Source: Gavia stellata
Lineage: Eukaryota; Chordata; Aves; Gaviiformes; Gaviidae
NCBI RefSeq assembly: GCF_030936135.1
Contig: NC_082598.1
Coordinates: forward strand, 13,458,687 to 13,522,686
DNA length: 64,000 nucleotides
Direction: 5' to 3'
Positions 24,201 to 36,100 of the stretch are shown in pieces (within the stretch, counting starts at the first letter, position 1; every line of letters begins with the position of its first letter). The notes below the pieces were generated by a model. That model was not told the DNA's origin. It saw only the letters and a list, made by a program, of their open reading frames with translations, and ran no database searches. Position numbers and translations under genes: made by a program.

Positions 24201-26775
24201 CTGAAATTTATAATCCACTTCCTTTGCAATAAGGCGAGTGCTTTGCTCATTTATAGCCTTGACAAAGTAGTGAAGGATGTGATACTGGAATCTGCCAGCC
24301 CTTGCAGGTGAGAGCTGCACAGCAGTCATCGGGCAGGGACGTATGGGATTAGAGCTGTAAATGTATCTCAAACAACTGAAATAATATGGAGTAGTCTCTG
24401 AAAAAAAGGCTAATTTAGGATCCCTGGGTTGGGAAGACTTTTGTGCATTTTCATAATTAATAGTTTTCTTGCTCGGGTAGTGCAGAGAAATATTACTGTT
24501 GCCAATAAAGCAAGTCATGTTACTTCTGCAAGTATAATACATGTGATGCAATTCAGCTCCAGCCATCCAGGAATTCGGCAACCCTCTGAGTGTTGTTCAG
24601 CATGATTTTGTGCCACACTGCCATGCCGCAGGGACTGGGGGAGAGAAGGCAGACCCCTGCTCAAAACGGTCTGTTGCATGAGCTCAGTCTGCAGCAGCGC
24701 TGGAACGGTGACACAGCGCTGCTGTCCCCTTTGGCAGGGAACAGGCAAGCTCACACACGCAGGCAGACACACAGCCACACGCTTTCTCTTTCTCGAGCGA
24801 TCTCTTGCACGCAGATACTAGTTTATTAAGTCGGTTAGAGAATGAGGAATAACTGATCATCAGTTTTTTGTTGTATGTCCATGCTAAGCTGGGAATCTGT
24901 TCTCAGCAAGGTGCCAGGGAGAAGGCATGAATGTGGGCAACGCTCACTAGTTTTTGGTTGCATACTAAGTATGGTCTCTGTCTGATTTAACCCTGACCAT
25001 AGGCTAACAGCACCCATTGCAGCACCATTTGCAGCTGCACCAGTGGCTGCTTCCACTCATAGCGGTTGCAGCTCTAACACTTTTTGGGTGGGGGAACCCC
25101 TCTGCGGGTGTCTGTGCCAGGTACGGTGCTGGTGTGTACACCAGCCATGCGTAGTGTGAGGGGGACGGGAGACTCTGAGGTCTTACCGGGGTTAGACAGC
25201 TCTGGTGGGGACAGAGCCACATTCACGGAGGGAAGCCCGGCCCCTGGATCACGACTGCTTGATCTGACCCAACAGTGCTGGGGCAGAGAAGAGCAGAGCC
25301 TTTCCCGAAGCAGCCGGCAGTCACATCCTTTAAGGTGTGTGGGGACACTGTGCCCTTGGTGTTAGGAATAAAGTTGTAGGTGGTGATTAGTCAGTACAGC
25401 CAAACCAAGGAACCAAAGGTGGCTAGATGAAAGGACACCTGTAATGGTTAAAACAGGCTGAAATAATCTAATAAGCCCAAACTTTTCCCAGTGGGTTCCC
25501 CAAAAGATGAATACACTTAAACATATGTATGCTTCTACATGGTTATGAATGGGTCGAACCCGCAGCTAAACTTCAGACTCAGGAAACACAGTGAAACTAA
25601 GTTCTTGTTCCAGCTCCAGGTACGTGACTGTGGTCAGTTAGCTCATTGTACCAGGCTTCAGCAGGGAGAGGAAAATGTTTTTGCAGTTAAAGCAGTGCTC
25701 TGCACCTACAGAGCTCTTGTTCCTACGTTTGCTGTGCTGCACGATCTCCTGGGGCCTCCAGCCGGAGCTGGAGCCCTGCGCAAAACCAGCGGGCAGCTGC
25801 CCGGGGAGTTGCGGCACCTCTGCCTGCACAGCATGTTTGCCCATGCGGTAGGACAGGGAGTGACTTGGCTCTTGGCATAAGATAGGAATAGCACCAAACA
25901 GGACTGTTTTGAGGATAAAGGAACTAAAATTGACGTTTTCTGCAGTTTGCACTGGGTTGCTCACCTGCAAAGAAGTGCTTCAGAATACAGATTGGCTCAG
26001 TCTTGCTCCAGCTGCAGAGTCACAGCTGATGGCTGTTGCCTGCTCCACTGAAAGCAAACTCTTCCACTTCTCCACACAGACATTTTTCAGGTAAAAAAGC
26101 AATAATTGCTGCCATTAGTCCTACTCCAGGCAAAATTATGGCATGCTATTTGGGAGGGGGGTGTGTGTGTATTTAAATGTATTTAAAATAAAATGGTTAT
26201 AGTGTACAACCCTACCTACATTGCCAATGGTAGAGTAATATCATTATATTGGTAAAAAAAGCCTTATCATGTTATAGGAAGTAAATCCATATGAGCTGGG
26301 TGAGCTGGTTCACCAGCACATAAAACTGCACAGAATCCTCCATGCTGCCAAAAAAAGTGCGTTTGTTTTGGTTTTTTAACCAAGAAGGAGCCTACATGGC
26401 AGCCCTGCAACACCCACACCGCTGAGGGTACCGAACAGGCTCAGAGGCAGCCCCAGGGAGACCCGTCCTGTACAGCCGCGGTGGCACACGCGCAGATTTA
26501 GGCTGCAGCCTCCCTCAGCTGAAGCTCGGCAGGCTGCATCCCGGAGATGCTGCTGTACAAAAGCAGCCTCCAGCTGATTCATGGCTCCAGCAGCATTTAA
26601 TCTTGTGCAGCCTTTGCACTGGGGTGAGTATTGAGCCTTTTGGCTAAGAACAGAATTTTTAAAAGCAGAGAAAGAGAGGAACTACTCAATATGAGTTAGT
26701 GGGAGCAGTAAACCCATGCTTTTCCACAAAGGAGCAGAAATTAACATTCAAGACAGGGAAGTAAGCACAGTAGGA
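21276..26775. other. No recognised gene; one notable exon-like block
   Basis: Nothing can be named here. At 24199-24314 the minus strand has 38 open codons between a GTGCAG acceptor and a CAGAG|GTAAAT donor. They encode a helix-like stretch containing HYFVKAINEQSTRLIAKEVD. The segment 25740-25860 is GC-rich with open frames but no motif. A short GT run lies at about 26159-26170. Confidence 0.45.
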
Positions 26776-26781
26776 TTTATT
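26776..26781 (-). terminator. S100P polyadenylation signal AATAAA
   Basis: TTTATT on the plus strand reads AATAAA on the gene strand, about 127 bases beyond the S100P stop codon. It is the first canonical hexamer in that direction, implying a short 3' UTR. Confidence 0.7.
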
Positions 26782-26907
26782 TTTACAGCCCATCATGCTT
26801 GTAAACTGCATGGCGGTACATGGAAGTGAAGGGATCCATAGCACTGGCATATGGAGCACAGGCAAAGACGGCTTCTGGGAGCAGTTCGACAATTAGTTGG
26901 CTCAAAA

Positions 26908-29900
26908 TTATTTCTGCTCAAAATATTTATGACAGCAGGAAGTCAGAGCTGCCACAAAGATGACAAATTCTTTGAAGTCCACTTGGGAATCGCCATTTTC
27001 ATCCAGGTTCCTGAAGACTTTATCAATAGCATCCTTGTCCTTCCCCGACTGCAAAAGAAAAAGAGCAGGTTGCGGTGAGAGGCGGCACAAACCCTAGCGC
27101 AGCAGCATCCCTACCCACAGCCCGAACAAGGACCCTGGTGGGCTGCGGGCCCTCGCCGAGGCGTGTGGGAGGGCACCTGCGGAGCGTGAGGCTGACGCCG
27201 ACGCATTGTACCTTTCCGCGGGGAACTGCGATTGAGTTGCCTGGGAGATGGGGGTGGGATGGAGGTATAATGGCTCCTGCTCGCTGCCCTGCCGTAGGCC
27301 TGCCCAGAATGTCAGGTTATCGTGTTTTCTGCTAGTGGGACCTTTTTATTTTTCTTCTCTTTGCTTGTTTTGTGCGTTATACCTCTGGGCATAAAGCTGT
27401 GAGTTCCTTCGCACCGTGTTTGGCGGAGAAAACTGCTCGGCGCCCCGCACGGGACATGGGACTGCGTGGGACTGCGGCATCTCCTCCTGCCCGTCTCGGT
27501 GGGAGCCGCACATCTCCTCCTCCGGCTGCCTGAAAAGCACGTCCTTCCCACGGGAGGTCATGCTGCCGCTGGCCTCAGGCTCAGGTTGGGGCTCTGGGTG
27601 ACAGAAGGACCAAGCACAAGTCCCAGCATCCTCATGGCACGGGCGCAGACCCGCATCTTCCCACCCTCTGCACAGCGGCAGTCAGCACGTCGCCCCCCAC
27701 CTCCCCACCCCCCGAAAGCATGTGCTCCTGGGTTTATCGCACCTGGGAGTTGCGGTCATGCCCTGGCACGGAGAGGCATATTTTCTACGTGTAAAACAAC
27801 ATTTATCATGGTTAAAGCTGTGTAATGCAAAGCCCTGAGGCCATCACCCAGCTGAATTAAATGCCACGCGTTCCCTGTCCGCTCCCTTGGAAGGGCTCGG
27901 CCGGAGCTCGGGCAGTTTGCGGTTTTGCGAAATGATGTTTTCCTGGGGGAAATGTCAAATTTAAGCTTCATTAATCACCACCGCCCCAGCAAAGATGCAA
28001 ACAGCCTCAGAAGTGCTTCGAGTGCTCCCTCTGGCCCTGGTGCCCGCAGAAGGTGCTCACGGGAGCTGGCGTCCGGGAAGGCACCTCCTGAAGGAAGCGT
28101 GAGGCTGAGCTGGAGTCACGGCAGCGAAAAATGTCAGAAAAATCTTTTTCTTTCTAAGTTGTCATAATTCTGATGGCCTGACTGAACCGGTACACCTTGA
28201 GGCTGATGTTAAGCAAGGCACAATCCAAGTAAAAAGAGTTGGTTGGGTTTTGTTTTTAATTTTTCCAAAATATATTAAAAGAAGGGGTTTTCTTCTAAAG
28301 TAGGTTACAGGAGGGCTTTTTGGCTTGAGTCCTGGCACTGATTATCTCCAGGGATTTTAGAAAACGCAGTTTTAAAAATGAACAGGGGATGGCAGTAGAG
28401 ACCTGTCTTCTATAGGCAACAACTGTGTGGACTTTGTTGAAGTTGAACAAAAAATAAATCTGATATTATACTAGAAAGAAATTATATAAACTTCTGGAAA
28501 ATTTCCACGAATTTGTGATAATTACTACCTTAATTGAAATCTGAAGGCATTTCTTGATCATGCTCTAATTAACTAAATTTCTCACTCTGTAATTTCATGT
28601 TTCAGTTTAAATATATGCACCTTTAAAATCACTAAAAATTGAACCATTTCCCTAGATTTGACTGATGAACGTGTCTGGAAGGTTTTATTCCTCTTCACTT
28701 TGCAAATTACAACCAGTTTTAGTTTCATGACCAAACATTTTAAATTATTTAGTGAAATATATGAACTAGTTTTAACCCCTGAATTACTTCTGAAATGCAG
28801 ATGGGGGGATTATTTTTTGGCAACTCTTTATAACTGATTGTAATCCTCCAGTCCTGTGGTATGGATTTATTTCTGCCCCTGATTGATTCAAGACCTTTCC
28901 AGCTAGTTGTGAGCTGTGTCAGCTATAACCAGTTTTAAGACCAGAAATATACATGAGTATTTAAAAGACTCTTGTTTCCCAGAACATTCTTGCGAATAAA
29001 AAATATGGATATAAATGTCAGGAAAATGCAGGTAAAACTTTTTTTCTGAAGTCAGATGTGTTCTCAGTTTCTTTCTTGCAGTTATTGGTCTGCAAGACAG
29101 GACATTGTTGGTTTACATTTATTCTAAGTATTGACATAAAATGTTATTTTTGTGCTATTTTTTTTTTTCCTAGAACAGGTAAAATGGGAAGGGGAGATGG
29201 AGACTAGAACGTAAGTGGACATTCAGCTAAGTATCTTCCTGGAAATCTCCAGTTTCTGCAGCAGTTTCAGGAAAAGCGTAGAGCCAGTAAGGGCAGCTGT
29301 GGGGAGCTGGAAAAGGTGGTGCCTGGCCAGTAACCGTACTCAGGAACGACCTTTGAGCATCCTCCCATTTGGTAGTTGTCTAGCACAGCGGCTCCCCAAC
29401 TTTATTTAGACCAAATGTCAAGCTTCTGGGGGCTTTCCATGCCCCCTTAGAATTGTGGGTTTGTTGTTTTGCTTTTCTTTACGTGGAAGTGCTGTAGGTG
29501 ACGTACAGCTCCCTGAGCAGGAACAGGATGCTGCCTCTGACACTGTTGGGTCACAACCACTGATCTGTCTGACAGAGCTTTTTCAGAGACATTTTCATCT
29601 ATCCCCCCCAGAGCCATCCAGGTTCTTATTCTCAGTATTGCATCTGTGTTTCATTTGTGAGTCACAAATCCAGCAGGCATGGGTTTCATACGATGATTTC
29701 ATACAGTTTGCATGGAAAGAAAAGTAAATTGTATCAAGTACCCTGGCTGCAGCGCCCTGAAATAGTTGTTAAAAAATTGAATTATGCTGGATACAAGAAG
29801 TGGTAGCCACATTTGGAACATTTGGTTCTAAGCTTTTGCAATTAAGAATAATAACTGTGCAGATAGATAGATCAACATTACTCCTGTGTGGAAAGAACAA

Positions 29901-30760
29901 GACATATAAGAGTGTTTCTTGGATTTTTAGTGAAGGGAAGCAAATAAAAAACAATTGAAAATGAAAAGCTTTTTGTCTCCCAGGCAGCTAAAGCTTTTAC
30001 TATAATATATTAAGCATTTTGAATACCTACTAAGAGAAAATTTATATATATATAAAACCTGTGTAAATGCACCTGATGATTACATACGAATCTATGTTGT
30101 GAAATACTTTTTCAGGTTTTTCTTTTACTATTAAGGACAAATGCAAAACAGTTTGCTCTGAGTTCATCTGTTGTTCTTGTTTATGCATCGTTTTGCTGTG
30201 CATACTGAGTCTGTAGTATGAATACCCAGAGAAAGTAAGTGTATAAATATTTAGAGAGATTCTCCATCTGCAATCAAGATCTTCAACTGCCGACAAAATA
30301 ACTACCTTCACAGCAGCTGTGACACGATATGAGCTGGTAAATTCAGGGATAAACAGAAGTAGCAGGTGAAGTCTGAAGATGAAACCCAATCTATTTCAAA
30401 GCCATTGTCCTGATAACGCGAGTGATGATTTAGTAAACAGGGAATGGCCCTGAATATTAGAATCAGTTTTACACGGTATGTGCAAAGACTTTTTTATTTA
30501 AAGTTTTTCTACAAACCACTGCATATTTCTGGATGTAGTCTCCCCTATAATGTACGAAAGCCTGTGTCTGCAGGCAGCCCTTGCACCCGCCACACAGAAA
30601 TGATGCTGCGCTGTTCTCTTACCGAGAGGAAGTTTGGGAGCTCTGTTGCCAGGAGGGTCTTTAGTTCTGCTTTGGTGAGGGTTTGCCTGTTGCCATCAGT
30701 CTTTGCATATTTGTCAAAGACAGCAATGGTCATTCCCATCGCAGTTTCCAGCTGAGACAT
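26908..30760 (-). CDS. S100P: S100P, EF-hand calcium-binding protein, two coding exons
   Basis: The product is a small cytoplasmic calcium sensor of the S100 family, which works as a dimer and binds target proteins when loaded with Ca2+. Exon 1 is 30623-30760 (46 codons) and exon 2 with the stop is 26908-27048 (46 codons plus TAA), giving 92 aa against 95 in human. The donor is TCG|GTAAGA and the acceptor TTTTGCAG|TCGGGG, phase 0, at the same place as in the human gene. Residues 1-10 read [10 protein letters not shown], close to human S100P. The first, S100-type loop is around residues 18-33. The second is a canonical EF-hand with D62, N64, D66, Q68, D70 and E73. The end, HKYFEQK, is shorter than the human tail. 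The start Met fits the family exactly. The 3.6-kb intron (27049-30622) contains a GC-rich stretch but no recognised gene. Orthology is judged from recalled human sequence. Confidence 0.95.
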
Positions 30761-30843
30761 GTTGCTGCTGGAGTCCGGCTTTCTTCTGAACCAGAACAGC
30801 CTCAGGGCTCTCTCGGAGGATGGAGACGGGTCTTATTCTGGGG

Positions 30844-30852
30844 TTCTTTATG
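30844..30852 (-). promoter_or_regulatory. Possible TATA-like box of S100P
   Basis: On the gene strand the sequence reads GCATAAAGA, 84-92 bases upstream of the ATG, leaving room for a 5' UTR of about 55 bases. A GATTGG (inverted CCAAT) lies slightly further upstream. Both motifs are short and could be chance. Confidence 0.3.
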
Positions 30853-31069
30853 CAACTGTCCCATCCAATCAGTGGTGGCACACCAGAGGGACAGTTATCC
30901 CTTAGCAAACATCCGTATCTGAGCACTGCTTGGAGTACACGCCTCTGTGCTGACAGCTATTCAAAACTCAAGCTTTATCACCCTGGTGTGGCCGGTACAA
31001 CCAGTTGCTCACCAGTAGAAACCAGCCTCTCCTTCAAGATACACAGTGTGACTAACAAACGAAAATCAG

Positions 31070-31553
31070 ATTTTGATACTGGCTGTTTGCTCAAGAATCA
31101 GATTTGTTCCTTCAGATATCCCCATCTGAGCAGAGGGTTGATAGCCAACTTCGGCAGAGTAGATGCTAGCCTGCTCAGGAGGAAGAGGAGCATCTCACTT
31201 CTTCACTACCGTAGTCAGGGGCTCTGCGAGGTGCTGCCTGTGCTGAGCCAAGAGCAGACACAGACGGCCCTCTCTGCCATGCAGAGGACCTTGTTGCAGA
31301 GCAGATGGCTCACTAGCACACACTAGGAGTGGGATTCACGGGATCAAAAGTAGAGGTCTGCCATGCAGACAGCTAACAGTCTCCCTGGGCTTGCACTCAG
31401 TCCACAGTGGATGTCTGAAACAGGTCTGATGAAACAGCATCTCTCCCGGAGCAGCAAAGGGAGCCTTGCAGAGCCGCTCCACAAAGAACTTGCTCAGATG
31501 AGGATATCTGAAGGAATAAATCTGATACCTGAGCAAACCGCCAGTATCAAAAT
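31070..31553. repeat. Imperfect inverted repeat, two 63-bp arms, about 360-bp spacer
   Basis: The left arm is 31070-31132. The right arm, 31491-31553, is its reverse complement with 5 mismatches in 63 positions and no gaps. Both arms contain ATTTTGATACTGG, TTCCTTCAGATATCC and CATCTGAGCA. Similarity stops sharply on both sides of each arm. I do not recognise the sequence as a known transposon terminus, and it has no evident target duplication. Confidence 0.85.
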
Positions 31554-32558
31554 CCATCTTGAGCTGCAGTGAAATAACTTGTTATTGAGCCTATGCAGTG
31601 TCAAACCTTGCAATAAAATGGACTGTAGTGAAAACAAAAGGTCACTTTGAAGTCCGGTGTTCCTCTGTGGCTTCTGATGAACTTTGTGATTCGCTTGAAA
31701 ACCACGGTCCCCCACCATTAAAAGGCCAAACGCACTGGACCCACACCTACACACAGCAGCGCTGTTGGTCTGCGCTGGGAGCTCAGCGGTACATGTTAGG
31801 CTTAGGTGGTGGAAGCTGATCTGCTACAGCTACACTGAATTTTGAACAAGTTGGAATGTCGGACCAAGCAGCAGCATAACTCGGCCTCCCTTGAGCTCCA
31901 GGTGGCTTCTCTAGACTTGGAGGAGCTCATTTAAGGTGAGTTACATCTACAGTAGAGTCTGCAGGATGGACACACTCTGAGCAAATGATTTGGGGGAACC
32001 TATGGAAACTAGGGCATCATGCATGAATAATGCTGATGGATCCCAGGGTGCAGTGTTCTCTGCAGAAGACCCTGACTATGGATTCCCAAAATTAAATCTG
32101 AGTTTGGATGACTTTGGACATACCTCTGCATGCTTGAAGGTAAGTTTCCACTTGTGTTATGCTATAGAGAAGTTAGCAAAAAATGTTTTTTAATTGAGAA
32201 AAAAAATTTAAAATTACACTCCTTTCTCCTATTCATTTATAACCACTTGTTCACCAGGCAAAATCCATCCTGTGACATCTATAATGTCTCAGAGCAAGAC
32301 TACACATCACAAATACATGGAAATCTATTACCTTTCTGAAACAAAAACCCCATGATTTTCTGTCTTACCTTCTCCAGCAAGGGATTTTGCGTTTCCCAGA
32401 AAATCACAGCAACATCTCAGGCTGTATGCTTTATTCAAACAGTTCATGTCATGAGAACTGTTTGTTCCTATGACTTCAACCTCATGACATAGTTGCAACT
32501 GATTTGCATTAAGTGGGTAAAAGCTTTAAGTAAATTTTGAAGTTTGTACATTAAAGTG
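31554..32558. other. Non-coding interval upstream of S100P with weak plus-strand exon signals
   Basis: On the plus strand, TTTAAG|GTGAGT (donor after 31935) and a block at 32066-32139 flanked by TTCTCTGCAG and GAAG|GTAAGT look like splice sites. They would fit a divergent non-coding transcript, but no protein family is visible. Nothing else was recognised. Confidence 0.3.
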
Positions 32559-33148
32559 TGTCGTGGTTTAACCCCAGCCAGCAGCTAAGCACCACACAGC
32601 CGCTGGCTCACTCTCCCCCTGCCCCAGCAGGATGGGGGAGACAATTGGAAGAGTAAAAGTGAGAAAGCTCGTGGGTTGAGATAAGAACAGTTTAAGAAAT
32701 TAAATGAAATAAAATAATAAAAATTGTAATTAAAAGGAAAATAACAACAACAACAAAATAAAACCCAAGAAAGACAAGTGATGCAAATGAAAACAATTGC
32801 TCACCACCCTCCGACCGATGCCCAGCCTGTCCCCAAGCAGCAGTCCCCCGGACAGCTTTCCCCCTAGGTTATATACTGAGCATGACATCATATGGTATGG
32901 AACATCCCTTTGGGCAGTTGGGGTCAGCTGTCCCGGCTGTGTCCCCTCCCAGCTTCTTGTGCACCCCCAACCTACTCGCTGGTGGGGTGGGGTGAGGAGC
33001 AGAAAAGGCCTTGACTCTGTGTGAGCACTGCTCAGCAGTAACTAAAACATCCCTGTGTATCAACACTGTTTCCAGCACAAATCCCAAACTCAGCCCCATA
33101 CTAGTTGCTATGAAGAAAATTCCCTCTATCCCAGCCAAAACCCGCACA
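32559..33148 (-). mobile_element. Solo LTR of an avian endogenous retrovirus
   Basis: A 590-bp LTR whose ends on the plus strand are TGTCGTGGTTTAACC and CCCGCACA, that is TG...CA. It is flanked on both sides by AAGTG, a 5-bp target-site duplication (32554-32558 and 33149-33153). I recognise the ends and several internal blocks (GGCTGGGATAGAG, GAAGCTGGGAGGGG, GAGCAATTG on the minus strand) as a very common avian LTR. No gag, pol or env sequence is next to it, so it is the product of LTR-LTR recombination. The order TATA box, then A/T-rich part, then GGTTAAACCACGACA places the sense strand on minus. A 5-bp duplication fits ERVL-like or some other ERV classes; I cannot fix the class. Confidence 0.9.
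32869..32890 (-). promoter_or_regulatory. LTR promoter core: CRE-like site and TATA box
   Basis: On the LTR sense strand (minus), TGATGTCA (32883-32890, one change from a CRE) is followed by CAGTATATAA (TATA box, 32869-32878). This is the U3 promoter arrangement of this LTR type. If active it would start transcripts toward S100P, about 2 kb away on the same strand. Confidence 0.55.
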
Positions 33149-33157
33149 AAGTGCATG

Positions 33158-33189
33158 TTGAAACCTGTGGGGTTGAAACCTGTGGGGTT
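33158..33189 (+). repeat. 15-bp tandem duplication beside the LTR
   Basis: TTGAAACCTGTGGGG occurs twice in direct succession (33158-33172, 33173-33187), followed by TT. It begins a few bases outside the LTR target duplication. Confidence 0.85.
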
Positions 33190-36100
33190 CCTTCAGAAGG
33201 AACAAGAAGAGAGCAAACAACTGGCCCTTGTTAGCTATGAACATCATCTGGTGTTTGCATACGCACACAACAGCAGTCACTGGTGTGTCAAGTGCCAGGA
33301 ACTTTTCTTTGTGTTTTTCTGACATGTATCTGTAATATGAATATTAAACATGGGCATTAAAGAAAAATCAGTTCCTACCTCTAAAGGAAAACCTAATAAA
33401 ATAAAACATCTATTATTTCACGCATTCTCATGACTTTGAATCATGAATATCGGTGTTAGTTACACAGATGAAGAAAAAAAATGCCCTGAAAAGGCAGAGG
33501 GGGACATCATCAGCTCCAGTCAACAGGGTATGTCAGTATGTCCACACCTTTGCCACCTAACCTGGCAGAAAAGGCGTCCTCAATCTTGACCCATTTTTCT
33601 CTGCGAACAAAGGTGAGACACAATTTTTGAGAAGACGGCACCAAAAGCGCTAAAACACAAAATAAACCACAGGGCTTGAATTTCTACAAACTGAAAGGTC
33701 GCCATGGTAGCACTGCCTGGTTGGCTTTTTTTTTCCTAGTGTGTCATATTTGTATCAATGGATGTGCACACACATCCGTACTGCTCAGACTTTTCAGTTC
33801 ACACTTTTTGTGTTGTTTAAATGCTTTCTTACAATTTGTTTTTCATTAAAAACAGCAGTTCTGTGCACAAGGAACAGACTATTACAACTGTTTGCAAAAC
33901 CAAAGCAGAGTACAAAGAGGAGGCACACAGAGGAGAACAAGCAGTGTTTTGATGCCAACCCATCTGTCCAGCTCTCCAGTGAGATAAGCCATTTTCTGTG
34001 GGCTTGTTTAAATTTTATATTATTATTTTAATGTAAACAATATCCATTATTTGCTTCTTTCAGGTTTCTTTCTTTGAAGAATGGTATAGGCAACAGCTTA
34101 GATGATGAGTGTTTACTGAGGGTTTATACAGAATCAGGTCTTGCCATTCCTAACTTGGGCCAAAAATTTTAATTATTTGTGTGATACAAATGTGGACTGT
34201 CACACGCATAATTTTCAAAAACCATGCAGATACACTCAAATTTTGTGGCATTTGGCCAGATGTTTAGGCTTACATGAGATTTGTGTGACCTTGTGCTGAT
34301 TTTCGTTTAGAGAATAAATTTTATCCTATGCTTTTTGCAGCAGCATCTATTTTGGAAAAATCTGAATAAATACATTTATCAGCTCTACTCTGAAGAGCCA
34401 TTTGTGTCACAGCCAGCTGAATAGCTGAAATGGGAGAGCTGAAATGTTAAACTTCTATTAAGAGCTTATCATCCCTTGAAGCTTATTCCAAAAGGAAGTT
34501 ACATGAGAAGGACTTTTTGACAATTTCCACAAATCTGTTATGTATCTGAATGGAAGAAGCACAGGAGGAAGAAGACACAACCCGAAATGATGAATTCGCT
34601 GTTTTCTTAAGTTGTATCTTGGCAGCAGTATGAAAAGCACTTGATTTTTCTCTTAGCAAGAGGATAACATCTGAACCATAAACAAGCATTGCATATTCCA
34701 CACTGAGATAAAATTATCAAGACCCTCAAATTTTCCAACGTCCTGGATTGTTTGTTGAACTTAGAGTATCAACACACTTTATTTACTAAAGAGCAAGGTT
34801 TTCCTTTGCACTGCTTCTGAAAACTTGCTCTAAGTCTGGTTAACAGTTTTTAAAGGTCGTTCCATTTCCGCGATGCATGGTAAATTTATTTACCTCTAGT
34901 CATTAAATGACGCAATTACTGCATTGTTTTGCAAAACACAGTTAGAAAGATCAGACTAAACAGGCACTGATGAGGCACAGGCAGAAGAGGAGTTTGTACA
35001 AGCACAGTGTGATCTTCAGTGACACACCATGTAGGTTCTGTTAATAATATACGTATAGGTTTTCATTATTTTATTACCATTTACTTCTCAGAATAACCTT
35101 AAAACGTATTTCACAAATGAAACTAATAAGCTCAAATACTGTTTAAGTGAAGTTTAAAGGCAGGTAAAATGGAGAAGACCAATGTCTGCTAACTGGCTGT
35201 GTGACTTTCTGAGTTGAGAGTTGGGGTAATAACACTGTCATCTGGCAAAGCTGTACCATGGGAAGCATACTTTCATCATTGTATATTGACCCTACTCAAA
35301 CACAGTTATTAGTGCACTAGACATAGTCATATTAGACTGTAAAATCAATTAATATATTATAGCAAATAAATTAATATTTGCAGTGTAAATACTTCTCTCT
35401 GGTTTTCCATCCTTGGTTGAATAATTTCCTCGATGCTATTCTTTATAAGGTTTTTTATACTTCAGTTTCAACGTTCATGTTATTAAGGCTTCCAAGACTA
35501 CTTTTTTTTCATTGTAATGACAGAAAGAGAAGTCACACCCTAAGGTAGCTGAATTTTGTGCACTTAAGTGCTGTAGTCATGATTTCTAAGTACCGTGATT
35601 CCTCAGCCAGTCTCACACAAGCAGTCCAACTGTCATTTGCTCTACCTTAACACTTACAAAATTCTACTCAGATATAAGCCCATCATGCTAAGCTGTGGTG
35701 AGCATAGTAAAAAGTTGTTCTATGGCATGGTCAGAAAGAATAAGAAAAAAGATAAGAAAGAAAAAGATAAGAAAGAAAAGATAAGAAAAAGATAAGAAAG
35801 AAAAAAGAAAAAGAAAAAAGATGAAAAAAGATTGAAAAAAGAAAAAGAGAAAAAAGAGAAAAAGAAAAAAGGAAAAAGGAAAAGAACAAGAAGAAAGGAA
35901 AAAGTGAAAAAAGAAAGAAGAAAAGGAACTGAGCTGCAAGAGAGGATGGTTGTTTTGTAAACTTTAAAACAGACTGAGTGAACCTTTTAAAGGAAGTTCC
36001 TATTTGTTAGAGAGAGGCAAAGACACGCGAGAATGACTAAGCCAATTCCAAGAAAGCTTTCAAAAGGGTTTTGCATGCAAAGAGGAATATTTTGGCTGTG

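Noticed and set aside
27346-27561. 71-codon minus-strand frame in the GC-rich part of the S100P intron
   Set aside because: No family match, no convincing splice sites, and GC-rich DNA gives such frames by chance.
33011-33325. Open frames of about 75-103 codons across the LTR end
   Set aside because: They span the LTR, its target duplication and the flanking tandem repeat and have no coding features.
35160-35260. MIR SINE-like core (GGCTGTGTGACTTTCTGAG)
   Set aside because: Too short and diverged to separate from chance without a profile search.
35688-35939. Phe/Ser-rich minus-strand frame of 83 codons
   Set aside because: It is the complement of an A/G-rich low-complexity tract.
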